A stretch of 64,000 bases of DNA from Chthoniobacteraceae bacterium (GTDB lineage: Bacteria > Verrucomicrobiota > Verrucomicrobiia > Chthoniobacterales > Chthoniobacteraceae), in contig CANJPY010000010.1 of the NCBI GenBank assembly GCA_947476255.1, positions 1 through 64,000 of the forward strand, given 5' to 3'. Below, one piece after another: positions 35,701 through 43,282 of this stretch (positions within the stretch are counted from its first letter, which is position 1; every line of letters starts with the position of its first letter). Below the pieces are notes generated by a model. It did not search any database, was not told the origin of the DNA, and saw nothing but the letters and a program-made list of their open reading frames with translations. The position numbers and the translations under genes were made by a program.

Positions 35701-36394
35701 ATTGGCAGAAAAAAGAACTGACGCGCAGACCGTGAGACTCTAGTTGAGCAGTAAGAGCATCCACCACGCCAAGATCCGAAGTCTGATACAGCGCACGATA
35801 GAAGGTGATCCAAACATGCGCTCCGCCATCCGAGACGGGTGCCAGTTTGTGCCATCCCCAATGAGGCATGGGGACAACTTGTGGCAAGGCCAAAGATGAA
35901 GCGGGGGCGCCGGAAAGTAAGCCTTCAAGCAGTGCAGCCGCAGAGCGTAAATTGGCAGCTCCTCCTTCCGAAAAGAGGTTGGTTAGAGTCGATGCTGTCA
36001 GCCCGTCAAAGTCCGCGATTTCCTGAAGATCGTCATCACGCTCCTGAGTGGCAGAGAGGAATAAAAGACGAGGGCGAGGGTGGGTCTCTTTAAGGCTTTC
36101 GAGAGCCTGAAAAAGGTGGGGAAAATAGGAGCGGCCGCCCAGAAGCCTGGCGAGTACGATGCGCGCTCCCGCTGCCACTGTCTGCACGAAGTGGTCGGCC
36201 GCAACAGGTTGGCGCAATGGTGCGGCGTGTGTCAGGCGAAGACGGTTCCCAAAAACAGGGCCCCACTGCGAAGCAACCGCAGACAGATCTGTATCTGCGG
36301 TGCTCAGGAATACAATCTCGCCTGTGGTCTGAGCGTTAAGGATGAGTTCACGCTCAGAATCGAGGCCGCCGTCTTGTGTGCCTACCCAGTGCAA
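32795..36394 (-). CDS. cobN: Cobaltochelatase large subunit CobN
   Basis: A 1199-residue protein of the CobN/magnesium chelatase H family. The N-terminus GTQDGGLDSERELI and TGEIVFLSTADTDLSAVA match CobN rather than BchH. The central signature HLGKHGNLEWLPGRALGLG and the following PFIVNNPGEGTQAKRR are present. CobN binds the corrin substrate (hydrogenobyrinate diamide) and Co2+ and needs two AAA+ partners, CobS/CobT or ChlI/ChlD-type; neither is in the window. The start is probably TTG at 36394, because an in-frame stop lies 33 bp upstream and no ATG lies between. It is the last gene of the cobalamin operon, 68 bp after the CobW-like gene. Confidence 0.9.
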   Translation of the reverse strand: MHWVGTQDGGLDSERELILNAQTTGEIVFLSTADTDLSAVASQWGPVFGNRLRLTHAAPLRQPVAADHFVQTVAAGARIVLARLLGGRSYFPHLFQALESLKETHPRPRLLFLSATQERDDDLQEIADFDGLTASTLTNLFSEGGAANLRSAAALLEGLLSGAPASSLALPQVVPMPHWGWHKLAPVSDGGAHVWITFYRALYQTSDLGVVDALTAQLESHGLRVSSFFCQSLKEAGAQQALLTQAQNSAPHVVLTMQSFAVGATGSDPSVFPDALGCPVLQVPVSVSPRSVWLKNPAGLAPGEATIQVALPEIDGRLLATVAGFKEETHHLPDAEFTLKRLTPDPEQIRFIAQLVANWSRLRTIRNSDKKIAIILANYPNKDGRIGNGVGLDTPASAVEILNALSRKGYSVLNVPESGDELMKLLLAGVTNDSYASYGKRGTQVISSRDVLENLEQWPAHRLEEMRLHWQDPLPDAIAVPGIQLGNVFIGIQPPRGFSIQTQAAYHSPDLPPPPLYAAFYLWIRNHFQADAIIHLGKHGNLEWLPGRALGLGADDYPQLCLGPLPHLYPFIVNNPGEGTQAKRRTSAVIIDHLTPPLSRAGLYGELENLERLLEEHAHCVALYPRRAAELEADMEKLLAEAPWREDLPEQGTSLPAIANFLCELKESQIRSALHIFGQTPTAERATDFILSLIRLRSHDRKSIFDVLCGEEVELSTLPPSRRDELDSQARSWIIAACAGADDPSVSPDLARIRDFIQKTILPLLSKTSDEINNLLAGLDGRFVPPGPAGAPTRGRIDVLPTGRNFYALDPRVVPTAAAWRCGKALAESLLKRHFQDHGSPLRKLALVIWGTSNMRTGGDDLAQALWLWGCEPVWDGSTGRVTDFKILPASVLGRPRVDITVRVSGLFRDAFGDTLKLLAAVPKKLAALNEPLELNPIREAFLRDQENLTRSGSLPDAAARTASLRVFTSGPGCYGTGVLQVIDAGNWEHKEDLAAVFLRWGNHAAGADGQLTAEPEALKTRLSEVEAIAQNQDNREHDILDSDDYFQFQGGLQAAIETLRHVPPANYHGDSSDPAAPKIRSLEEELIRVLHSRALNPRWISAMREHGYKGAFEIAATIDYLFGYSATTGLIRDHHFEAAATTLVLEQESFFREHNPDALKEASERLLEAAQRGLWAAPNETTIGELETLLLSLEGDKE

Positions 36395-36462
36395 TCGAGG
36401 TCGATGTTTGAGGGTGAGGTCGGTTCACTGGATGCCGCCGCGGGCGCGGCAAAAGTCCGTGG

Positions 36463-37608
36463 TTACGCCCAATGCGTTCCAGTGATCTCGTGCAGGATCT
36501 CTACTACCTGCTGGCGCTTTGGATGGTATCCGATAAAGACGACTGAGGACTTTGTCGGGGCGTGGTCGTGAGCATCGTAGTAGGTTTGGACACGAGCGCG
36601 GACGGCTTGAAGCACCAGCGCATGGTGTTTTCCTGGGATCGCGATGTGTCCTTTGGCGCGCAACACGGGCTGGCGCAATGCGACCTCGGAAACGGCGCGT
36701 TTCAGCGTCTCAGCGTCCTGGACATCCGTTGTTGTAAGAAGAAACGACTGCCAGCCTGGGTCATGGCCATGGAAATGTTCGTGGGTGTCTTCGCCATGGT
36801 GATGGGAGTCGAGGCCGCTGTGGGCATGGCCATCAAACTGGGTTTGGTCGTCAATGGGTTTGTCCAAAGCCTCAGGCATCTGGTGCAGCGGGCCATGGTG
36901 ATGATGGTGGCCATGCTCATGGGCTGGCGGAGCGGCTTCGTCGTGGAGATGCAGGCCCATGCACAAACGTGTGTCGAGTTGCGCGTGATAGGCGAGTTCC
37001 ATAAAACGAACCTTCGGCGCGCGCGCGCGGATCGCTTCTTCCGCCTTGAGGAGATCGTCCTCTGAAAGTTCGTCGATTTTGTTCAAGACGACAACGTCGG
37101 CATTTTCGAGCTGTTGTAGCAGTATGGTGTCAACGGCATCCACATGGGATGGAGCCTCAGGAGCGCCTCCGCCCGGCACTGGTTTCCCAGATTCGAGTTC
37201 TCCAGCGATGAGTTGAGGGACGTCGACCACAGTGATGACGGCATCCAATTGGAAATCGGCGCGTACTTCCGGCCAGTTGAGGGCGCTCATCACGGGCTGT
37301 GGCAAAGCCAGGCCCGAGGTCTCGATAATGACGTGGTCCACTTGGTGTTTGCGCGCCTGTAGTTGGCGCATCACGGGAACAAAATCATCATTCACCGAAC
37401 AGCAGATACAGCCATTGGGCAGATCGTGGATTTCAACGCCGCATTCCTCGCCAGCGGAACGCAGTAAAGCGCCATCCACGGAGACCTCTCCAAATTCATT
37501 AACGAGAACGGCTAGTCTCCGGTCGGGGTTCTTTTTCAAAAGACCACAAATAAGCGTCGTTTTTCCCGAACCAAGGAAACCGGTGACGATCGTGACTGGG
37601 ATTTTCAT
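36463..37608 (-). CDS. cobW: CobW/COG0523-family GTPase metallochaperone with His-rich loop
   Basis: A 381-residue G3E GTPase. Walker A is GFLGSGKTTL (residues 10-19), the metal motif C-x-C-C is NGCICC (Cys67, 69, 70), and NKIDEL supplies base recognition. A CobW C-terminal domain closes the protein. Between the two lies a region of about 65 residues (about 225-290) with clusters HEHGHHHHHG, HAHSGLDSHHHGEDTHEHFH, likely to bind Co2+ or Zn2+. Place between hupE and cobN points to cobalt delivery to CobN, as proposed for CobW in aerobic cobalamin producers. Confidence 0.9.
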   Translation of the reverse strand: MKIPVTIVTGFLGSGKTTLICGLLKKNPDRRLAVLVNEFGEVSVDGALLRSAGEECGVEIHDLPNGCICCSVNDDFVPVMRQLQARKHQVDHVIIETSGLALPQPVMSALNWPEVRADFQLDAVITVVDVPQLIAGELESGKPVPGGGAPEAPSHVDAVDTILLQQLENADVVVLNKIDELSEDDLLKAEEAIRARAPKVRFMELAYHAQLDTRLCMGLHLHDEAAPPAHEHGHHHHHGPLHQMPEALDKPIDDQTQFDGHAHSGLDSHHHGEDTHEHFHGHDPGWQSFLLTTTDVQDAETLKRAVSEVALRQPVLRAKGHIAIPGKHHALVLQAVRARVQTYYDAHDHAPTKSSVVFIGYHPKRQQVVEILHEITGTHWA

Positions 37609-37625
37609 AAATGAGAGAATTGAGG

Positions 37626-38249
37626 TTATTCGATCCAGCGGATCACCGCTGAGTTGAGGTTAGGGAAAGAAGCAACAAGGGCCGCGCCCGCGATGAGAGA
37701 CGCGGCTGCAATGCGGATGAGGGTCTGGTTTGAATGTAAAACCCGACCGAGCAGCAATCCTGCTCCAGTAAAGATTCCAGCACTGATGAGACATCCAGCG
37801 GCAAACAGGGCGGTAGTGAAAGGAGAGAAATTCAGCGGCGCGCTTTCAATGAGCGCTTGTCCATTGACAAGACCAGCCGTGGCGACAAGAACCGCAGCAA
37901 CAAGGGCACTGGAAACGTTTTTCCATAGTAACACTCCAGAAAGAAGGACTGTCAGCGGCACTGCGATTTCGGGCAGACTCACCCCGCTGAGATTCACAAA
38001 GCCGCCAAGAACCGCAACGAGCGCGAATAACGAGAGAAGCTTGGGGCGAAGATTTTGGGGAGCGCGCGAAGCGATCAAGCCAACGGCAAGGGCAGAGAGA
38101 AGATGGTCAATGCCGTGTGCAGGCATGCTGAGGCCCTGCAGAAAGGGATTTCCAGCCATAAACTCGGCGTGATGTGCTTGTGCGGAGTGAGGCAATAGCA
38201 ACGCGCCAGTCAGGAGCGTCAGTGGAATAAGGGAGTTTTTATTCTTCAT
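37626..38249 (-). CDS. hupE: HupE/UreJ-family cobalt/nickel transporter
   Basis: A 207-residue protein. The signal-like start (IPLTLLTGALLLPHSAQAHH) is followed by a mature N-terminus rich in His and by six hydrophobic helices. The family motif is seen in MPAHGIDHLLSALAVG in the first helix. HupE/UreJ proteins are secondary permeases for Ni2+ or Co2+. In a cobalamin operon, between cobJ-cobK and a CobW-like gene, cobalt is the likely substrate. It follows cobJ-cobK after a 68-bp gap with a small stem (AGCC/GGCT) but no second riboswitch. Confidence 0.88.
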   Translation of the reverse strand: MKNKNSLIPLTLLTGALLLPHSAQAHHAEFMAGNPFLQGLSMPAHGIDHLLSALAVGLIASRAPQNLRPKLLSLFALVAVLGGFVNLSGVSLPEIAVPLTVLLSGVLLWKNVSSALVAAVLVATAGLVNGQALIESAPLNFSPFTTALFAAGCLISAGIFTGAGLLLGRVLHSNQTLIRIAAASLIAGAALVASFPNLNSAVIRWIE

Positions 38250-38317
38250 AACTTAAAAACGATGGAGTGGGGTGTTGGATTTTGGGGAGCCCGTAGGCTT
38301 AAAATTTCGGGAACCGA

Positions 38318-39838
38318 TCAAGCATCGACTGGGAGCGCTTTGAGCCAACCCAGCACGGCATCTGTTGTTTCTGTAAATGACGGATAGTTTATTTCAGGGC
38401 GCTGAACGACAACTAAAGGAATTTTCAAGGCGTGAGCGGCCGCTATTTTTGCAGGTAATCCACCTGTTTCACCAGAGTCTTTTGTGACGACACAATCAAT
38501 CTGCCAGTCCAGCCATAGAGATTCATTGGCTCTTTGAGAGAACGGCCCTTGCATGGCGCAGATATGGGATGCAGGCAAGCCCGCGGCAAGGGCCCGCTCG
38601 AGGGACTCCACCCCGGGGGTGATGCGGGCAAACCACTCGCGGTCGGTTGTCTTCGTGAACGTGTTCAGATCCTTCACTCCCGTGGAAATAAAAATGCGGT
38701 TCCCCTGGGCGCGGGCGATGTTTGCCGCCTCCTCCATGGAACCGGCTGCCAACACATGAGATGGAAGCCAAGATTTGGGCCGGTTAAAACGGAGATATGG
38801 AATATTCAACTCCCCACAAATGGCCATGAGTTGGGAGGAAATCGCCGTGGAAAAGGGATGCGTCGCGTCGACCACGGCCCGGGCTTTGGATTGCTTCAGT
38901 AAATTTGTGCGGGCTGTCTGGCCGATGCGTCCCGAAACGATGGCCGACTCGGGAGAGTGCCTCAGCGCCTGTGTGGCACCGTATTCGGTAGCTACGGACA
39001 CCACTGTCGCCATGCCCTGCGCAGCGCATTCAGCCGCCAGTTTGTTCCCATCACGCGTTCCGGTAAAAAGCCAGACTGCTTGAGGTGGTATAGGTTTTTG
39101 TGTCTCCCATCCATGGTAGCCGCGTGGAGCGTATAAAAACGGCCCTGTTCGCTTGGTGAAGCGGGTACCAATGACCAGCGTGGTGAGCATGTCGAAATTA
39201 CGTTCGCGAAGCTCCTTGAGAGAACAGACCGCCGTTGCTTCGCCCTCGCGGTACGCGTTGCGTACGGTTCCGCACCAGATGGTGCCGGGACGATGGTGGA
39301 GGAAAATATCGAGAATGCGGTAAACTCCGTCTCTACGTGCTTCGCTTTGAACATTATACAACACTACGGCAAGGTCGGATCTGGCCAGGAGCGTCGCCCG
39401 TTCTTCGATCCATGGCCAGGGGCATAAAAGATCCGAAAGAGAGAGCGTCGCAAAGTCGTGTCCCAACGGCGCTCCCAAGAGGGAGGCGCAACTCAAAGCC
39501 GCGGTGATTCCCGGAATCACCTGAACGTCCAGTTTGTCAGTCGCTTCGAGCATCTCAAATACGAGGGGCGCGAGTCCATATACGCCGATATCTCCGCTTG
39601 AAACCAAGCTGACGGTGCGACCGCTCCTCGCAATTTTGAGTGCGAGTGCCGCTCGATCTCTCTCCTGAGTGAGAGGGAGTTCATGAATTTCTTTCCCTTC
39701 GAGCCAGGGCTGTATCCATTTCAAATAAAGCCCGTACCCAACGATAACTTCGCTCCGCTCGATCGCCGCGCGTGCACGTGGGGGAATAAGTTCCGTGGAA
39801 CCCGGACCGACGGAGACTAGGTTTAATTGGCCGTGCAT
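38318..39838 (-). CDS. cobJ-cobK: Fused precorrin-3B C17-methyltransferase and precorrin-6A reductase
   Basis: A 506-residue fusion starting MHGQLNLVSVGPGSTE at 39838. Residues 1 to about 245 are a tetrapyrrole methylase of the CobJ/CbiH type (LVSVGPGSTELIPPRA, SSGDIGVYGLAPLVFE, VIPGITAALSCASLLGAPLG). Residues about 254-506 are CobK/CbiJ (VWLFTGTRDGNKLAAECAAQ, VVDATHPFSTAISSQL, VTKDSGETGG). The first half contracts the ring by C17 methylation; the second reduces precorrin-6A or its cobalt form. The frame runs unbroken across the junction. It overlaps the end of cbiG by 16 bp. Confidence 0.92.
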   Translation of the reverse strand: MHGQLNLVSVGPGSTELIPPRARAAIERSEVIVGYGLYLKWIQPWLEGKEIHELPLTQERDRAALALKIARSGRTVSLVSSGDIGVYGLAPLVFEMLEATDKLDVQVIPGITAALSCASLLGAPLGHDFATLSLSDLLCPWPWIEERATLLARSDLAVVLYNVQSEARRDGVYRILDIFLHHRPGTIWCGTVRNAYREGEATAVCSLKELRERNFDMLTTLVIGTRFTKRTGPFLYAPRGYHGWETQKPIPPQAVWLFTGTRDGNKLAAECAAQGMATVVSVATEYGATQALRHSPESAIVSGRIGQTARTNLLKQSKARAVVDATHPFSTAISSQLMAICGELNIPYLRFNRPKSWLPSHVLAAGSMEEAANIARAQGNRIFISTGVKDLNTFTKTTDREWFARITPGVESLERALAAGLPASHICAMQGPFSQRANESLWLDWQIDCVVTKDSGETGGLPAKIAAAHALKIPLVVVQRPEINYPSFTETTDAVLGWLKALPVDA

Positions 39839-40614
39839 GAGAGGGTAAATTGAGGTGCAGTATCCGAGACGATTGCGACCGTGACTCCGGCCGTGGCAAG
39901 TTTCGGAAGGATGAGACGCCCGCGTGGCGAAGCCAGTAAGGCGCATGGTTCGCAGACTCCTGCGAGACCGACGTTGTGACGCACCCAGTCTGAGGGGGTC
40001 GCGGTTAAAGGTCGGTGAGCGAGTTGCTCGGAGGAAAAAATGCGCAGGGGAAGAGCGTGTGTATGCAGCCAATCTCTAAGCCCGGGTTCGGTTGCTTTGA
40101 TGTCTACAGTGGCAACCTCTCTCACCTCATTCAAGGTGTTGCCGGCGATTTCCAAGGAGCGTTGCACCGCCACATGAATGCGTTCCGCGCTCATTCCACG
40201 CCGGCAACCAATCCCCAGCGTGAGGGGTTTTAACGCTTCCGTGGCAGTGGTAATGACGGGGGTCGCTCCAGTGATTTCAGCGACGCGGTACGCAAGACGG
40301 TTTGCACCTCTTTCATGGCCGCCAAGCAACGGAACGGCGAATCGCGCGGCTTCGTCGAGGACAACGACCGCGGGATCTGAGAGTTTGTCCTTTGGCAGGC
40401 CCGACAAAAAGCGGGTGGCGATTCCGGCGGCCATCAGTAGCACCCAGTGGTCATGCTTGTAAAAGACTCCTTCAAACTGCTTTCTGTTTGAGTCGTGGCC
40501 GGAATCAGGAGGCACGGCGGCAGGGAGTACGATGGCGTCCAATGCCACGGCCAAGCGTTCGGCGAGGGGTCTTGCGGATTCTCGTACAATCCAGATGGCT
40601 GCAGGGGTGTGCAT
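39823..40614 (-). CDS. cbiG: Cobalt-precorrin-5A hydrolase CbiG (short form)
   Basis: A 263-residue protein starting at ATG 40614. The N-terminal CbiG region is seen in LLMAAGIATRFL, PAVVVLDEAARFAVPLLGGHERGANRLA. The C-terminal region is LTLGIGCRRGMSAERIHVAV and GLAGVCEPCALLAS. The usual middle domain between them seems missing or very short, so the protein is shorter than typical CbiG of about 320-350 residues. CbiG opens the delta-lactone and releases acetaldehyde in the early-cobalt pathway. Its presence, with no CobG or CobZ, supports that route. It begins 24 bp after cobM. Confidence 0.87.
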   Translation of the reverse strand: MHTPAAIWIVRESARPLAERLAVALDAIVLPAAVPPDSGHDSNRKQFEGVFYKHDHWVLLMAAGIATRFLSGLPKDKLSDPAVVVLDEAARFAVPLLGGHERGANRLAYRVAEITGATPVITTATEALKPLTLGIGCRRGMSAERIHVAVQRSLEIAGNTLNEVREVATVDIKATEPGLRDWLHTHALPLRIFSSEQLAHRPLTATPSDWVRHNVGLAGVCEPCALLASPRGRLILPKLATAGVTVAIVSDTAPQFTLSCTAN

Positions 40615-40638
40615 CAAATTGAGGTGGGTGGTCCGATG

Positions 40639-41415
40639 CTAGACTTTCGCCGTCTCCCTTGCGGCCTTTCTAAAACGGTGGGAATACTCCGGGCTGTACA
40701 GGCGAGAAGCGGCGCCTTCTCCATTCACGAGTGCGTGGCCCACAAGGAGCATTGTAGAGAGGCGCCATTCCTCTGGTGAGATGCCCTCGAGAAGGGTCCC
40801 GAGCGTTCCTGTGTGATGCTTTTCCTGCGGCCAGGAAGCTTTGCAAACAAGCGCTGCTGGGGTTTGTGGCGGGAGTTTCGTAAGCAATTCTTCAATCGCT
40901 TTTATCAGGCCGGCGCCCGATAAAAAAATCGCCATGCTCGCGCCGTGTTCTGCGAGGGATGCCAGCGATTCGCCCTCTGGAACAGCCGACGCACGTCCTT
41001 CAGACCGCGTGATAATAATAGTTTGGGAGATCTCCGGTCGCGTGAGCGAGGCTTTGAGCACAGCCGCGGAGGCGGTGAAGGAGGAAACTCCAGGAACGAC
41101 TTCGTAGGGAATATCCAAGTCATCCAGCGCTCTCATTTGCTCACTGATGGCACCGTAGATCGAGGGGTCTCCGGAATGCAACCGCGCCACCTTCCAGCCG
41201 TTTTTCTGGGCCCTGCGGTATTGCTCGATTTGCTCCTCCAAATTCATGGAGGCTGTGTCGTGAATCTCTGCCTCAGGCCGGCAGTGCGCGAGCATGTCTT
41301 TGCTAACCAGCGAGCCTGCATAGAGGACCAGTGAGGCCTCTGCCAAAGCCTTCGCTCCTCTTAATGTGATGAGATCAGCGGCACCGGGGCCCGCGCCAAT
41401 AAAAGTAACGTTCAT
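40639..41415 (-). CDS. cobM: Precorrin-4 C11-methyltransferase CobM/CbiF
   Basis: A 258-residue SAM-dependent tetrapyrrole methylase starting MNVTFIGAGPGAADLITLRG at 41415. Further family segments are SLVLYAGSLVSKDMLAHC, ARLHSGDPSIYGAISEQM and VVPGVSSFTASAAVL. It methylates C11 of (cobalt-)precorrin-4. The start codon shares one base with the cobI stop (TGATG), so the two are coupled. The longer upstream frame lies inside cobI and lacks family similarity. Confidence 0.95.
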   Translation of the reverse strand: MNVTFIGAGPGAADLITLRGAKALAEASLVLYAGSLVSKDMLAHCRPEAEIHDTASMNLEEQIEQYRRAQKNGWKVARLHSGDPSIYGAISEQMRALDDLDIPYEVVPGVSSFTASAAVLKASLTRPEISQTIIITRSEGRASAVPEGESLASLAEHGASMAIFLSGAGLIKAIEELLTKLPPQTPAALVCKASWPQEKHHTGTLGTLLEGISPEEWRLSTMLLVGHALVNGEGAASRLYSPEYSHRFRKAARETAKV

Positions 41416-42140
41416 CAGTAGAGAGGGTGAGGGTTGCGGATCAGCATGGTGGACAAATACCCTGAGGGAGGGTTTTCGATGAGCGGAGAAAGATCGCGAA
41501 GGCAATAGCCGTCTGGCATTCCGATGCGACAGCCGAAGGCGCTGTGTTGGGTTAGTCCCATCTGCTCGATCAATTGAAGAACGTAGGGAAGCCGTTTGCC
41601 GACCTTCATGAGAACCACAATGTCATTGCGTTCAATGGAGGTTTGAAGTTCGTCGGAAGACTCGGGACACGGAAGAATCTGGATGCGTTCTTTGCCTTCG
41701 CCGAGGGGAAACCCTGTCGTTGCTGCCAGTGCGGAGTAGCTGGTGATTCCGGGAAAGATCCGCCATGGAGCCTCTGGGATAAGACTGCGAACGGCGCGGA
41801 GAGTGTAGTTGAAGGTGGAGTAGGTCATTGTGTCGCCGAGCGTCAAGTAGGCGACGTTTTCACCCATGTGCAGATGTTCGGCTATCGCGGCCGCCATTTT
41901 TGTATAGCGCTCTAAAAGAGCATCGTGGTCGCGCGACATGTCGAATTCAACCTCGTGAAAGCGGGACTCGGGAATGTCGTTGAGAGGGAGGCATGACCGC
42001 GCTGTGGACGCGTCCTGCGAGGTGGCTTTTGGAACGAAAATGATGCTGCATTGCTGGAGTTGCTCCCAGGCAAGCACTGGCATCAGACCCTGTTCACCAG
42101 GGCCGACGCCGATTCCAAAAAATGTGCCAAGCTGCTTCAT
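41415..42140 (-). CDS. cobI: Precorrin-2 C20-methyltransferase CobI/CbiL
   Basis: A 241-residue tetrapyrrole methylase. It begins GTFFGIGVGPGEQGLMPVLA and has ATSQDASTARSC, VAYLTLGDTMTYSTFNYTL and FPGITSYSALAATTGFPLGEG, all typical of C20 methylases. It takes (cobalt-)precorrin-2 to precorrin-3. Its ATG overlaps the cbiD stop (ATGA). Whether the cobalt or the metal-free substrate is used cannot be read with certainty, but the CbiG/CbiD context favours cobalt-precorrin-2. Confidence 0.94.
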   Translation of the reverse strand: MKQLGTFFGIGVGPGEQGLMPVLAWEQLQQCSIIFVPKATSQDASTARSCLPLNDIPESRFHEVEFDMSRDHDALLERYTKMAAAIAEHLHMGENVAYLTLGDTMTYSTFNYTLRAVRSLIPEAPWRIFPGITSYSALAATTGFPLGEGKERIQILPCPESSDELQTSIERNDIVVLMKVGKRLPYVLQLIEQMGLTQHSAFGCRIGMPDGYCLRDLSPLIENPPSGYLSTMLIRNPHPLY

Positions 42141-43282
42141 TGATTTCCTCCAAGGGACTTCCCGTCCATGGCGAACAAGCGTACGTTAATTTTTCCCACA
42201 TGGCTCGTTCTTCCTTGGACAGCACTGCCAATACAGGCTTCGACGGCGCTCCAAAATTCAATGGACTCAGGGATTTCGCGCAACGCCTCAATGGCGGCCT
42301 CCGTGCTCGGAACGTTTCGCAGGATGTCCATCAATTGCGGCGCCGCATTTTTTGCCACAGTCTGCAGGCCCTCAAGGGCGCTGGTGCCCTGATTGGAGTG
42401 GGTGTCCCACTGGTCGCAGAGAAGTTTCGCAAGCTTGCCCGGATGCCCGACAAGCCAGAGGGTCGTAAGAGATTGAGACGACTCTTCAAGCGTGTTCGAA
42501 AGGGCATCGAGCGCAAATCCAATAAAGTTAGAGGTTTGTACGATCTGCTTTAATGGAAGATCGAGGGACGCTCGGGCGAAGCGCTGTCCCAGATTTCCAG
42601 GAGAGAGTACAATTTCGTCGGGGTTGTCTCCGAGAGCCACGCGTAGATAAACTTCAATGGACGCTTTGAAGGAGGCGAGCGACTTTGGCTCCACGATCCC
42701 CGTCGTTCCTAAAATTGAAATGCCTCCGATGATTCCAAGGCGAGGATTGAACGTTCTTCGCGCAATTGCATCTCCATTTTCGCACCCGACTTCCACATCG
42801 ATGCCGTGGCCTCCGTCGTCTGCTTCGAGAACCTCAGCGACAGCCCGCACGATCATAGCCCGCGGCGTTGCATTGATGGCTGGTTCACCAATGTCCAACC
42901 GGAGCCCGGGCTGTGTGACGACACCAACACCAGGGCCGCGTAGAAAAACGACCTTCCCCTCGTCATTGGGGCGCACTCGGGTGACGATGCGTGCGCCGTG
43001 GGTTTGATCTGGATCATCCCCTCCATCTTTGATGACGGATGCAGAAAACCAGCCGGGCGTCTGAGGGACGGGAGAGATCGGTATGGTGATGTAATGCAAG
43101 CCATCAGGGAGGGTTACCTGTGAAACGGCGGGGAGTTCGCCGGTAAGCATCAAGGTTAAAGCGGCTTTGGTGGCGGCGGTCGCACTCGAGCCAGTTGTAA
43201 ATCCACGACGCAACCCGTTTGGCGCAAGAGTCGTGAGGTCGTAGGGAACGACCGGATTAAAACTGGGGTGCGGCGATGTCAT
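42137..43282 (-). CDS. cbiD: Cobalt-precorrin-5B C1-methyltransferase CbiD
   Basis: A 381-residue protein starting at ATG 43282, which overlaps the stop of cbiX-cbiC (ATGA). This start gives normal CbiD length. The signature LRRGFTTGSSATAATKAAL is near the N-terminus, followed by DGGDDPDQTHGARIVTRV and RAMIVRAVAEVLEADDGG. CbiD methylates C1 in the early-cobalt pathway and has no counterpart of the same family in the aerobic route (where CobF does the job), so it is a marker for the anaerobic type. Confidence 0.95.
   Translation of the reverse strand: MTSPHPSFNPVVPYDLTTLAPNGLRRGFTTGSSATAATKAALTLMLTGELPAVSQVTLPDGLHYITIPISPVPQTPGWFSASVIKDGGDDPDQTHGARIVTRVRPNDEGKVVFLRGPGVGVVTQPGLRLDIGEPAINATPRAMIVRAVAEVLEADDGGHGIDVEVGCENGDAIARRTFNPRLGIIGGISILGTTGIVEPKSLASFKASIEVYLRVALGDNPDEIVLSPGNLGQRFARASLDLPLKQIVQTSNFIGFALDALSNTLEESSQSLTTLWLVGHPGKLAKLLCDQWDTHSNQGTSALEGLQTVAKNAAPQLMDILRNVPSTEAAIEALREIPESIEFWSAVEACIGSAVQGRTSHVGKINVRLFAMDGKSLGGNQ

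Noticed and set aside
32795-36394. Magnesium chelatase subunit H (BchH) instead of CobN
   Set aside because: The N-terminus and the cobalamin-operon context match CobN, and no bacteriochlorophyll gene is nearby.
38250-38317. Second cobalamin riboswitch before hupE
   Set aside because: The gap is only 68 bp and lacks the conserved aptamer strands.
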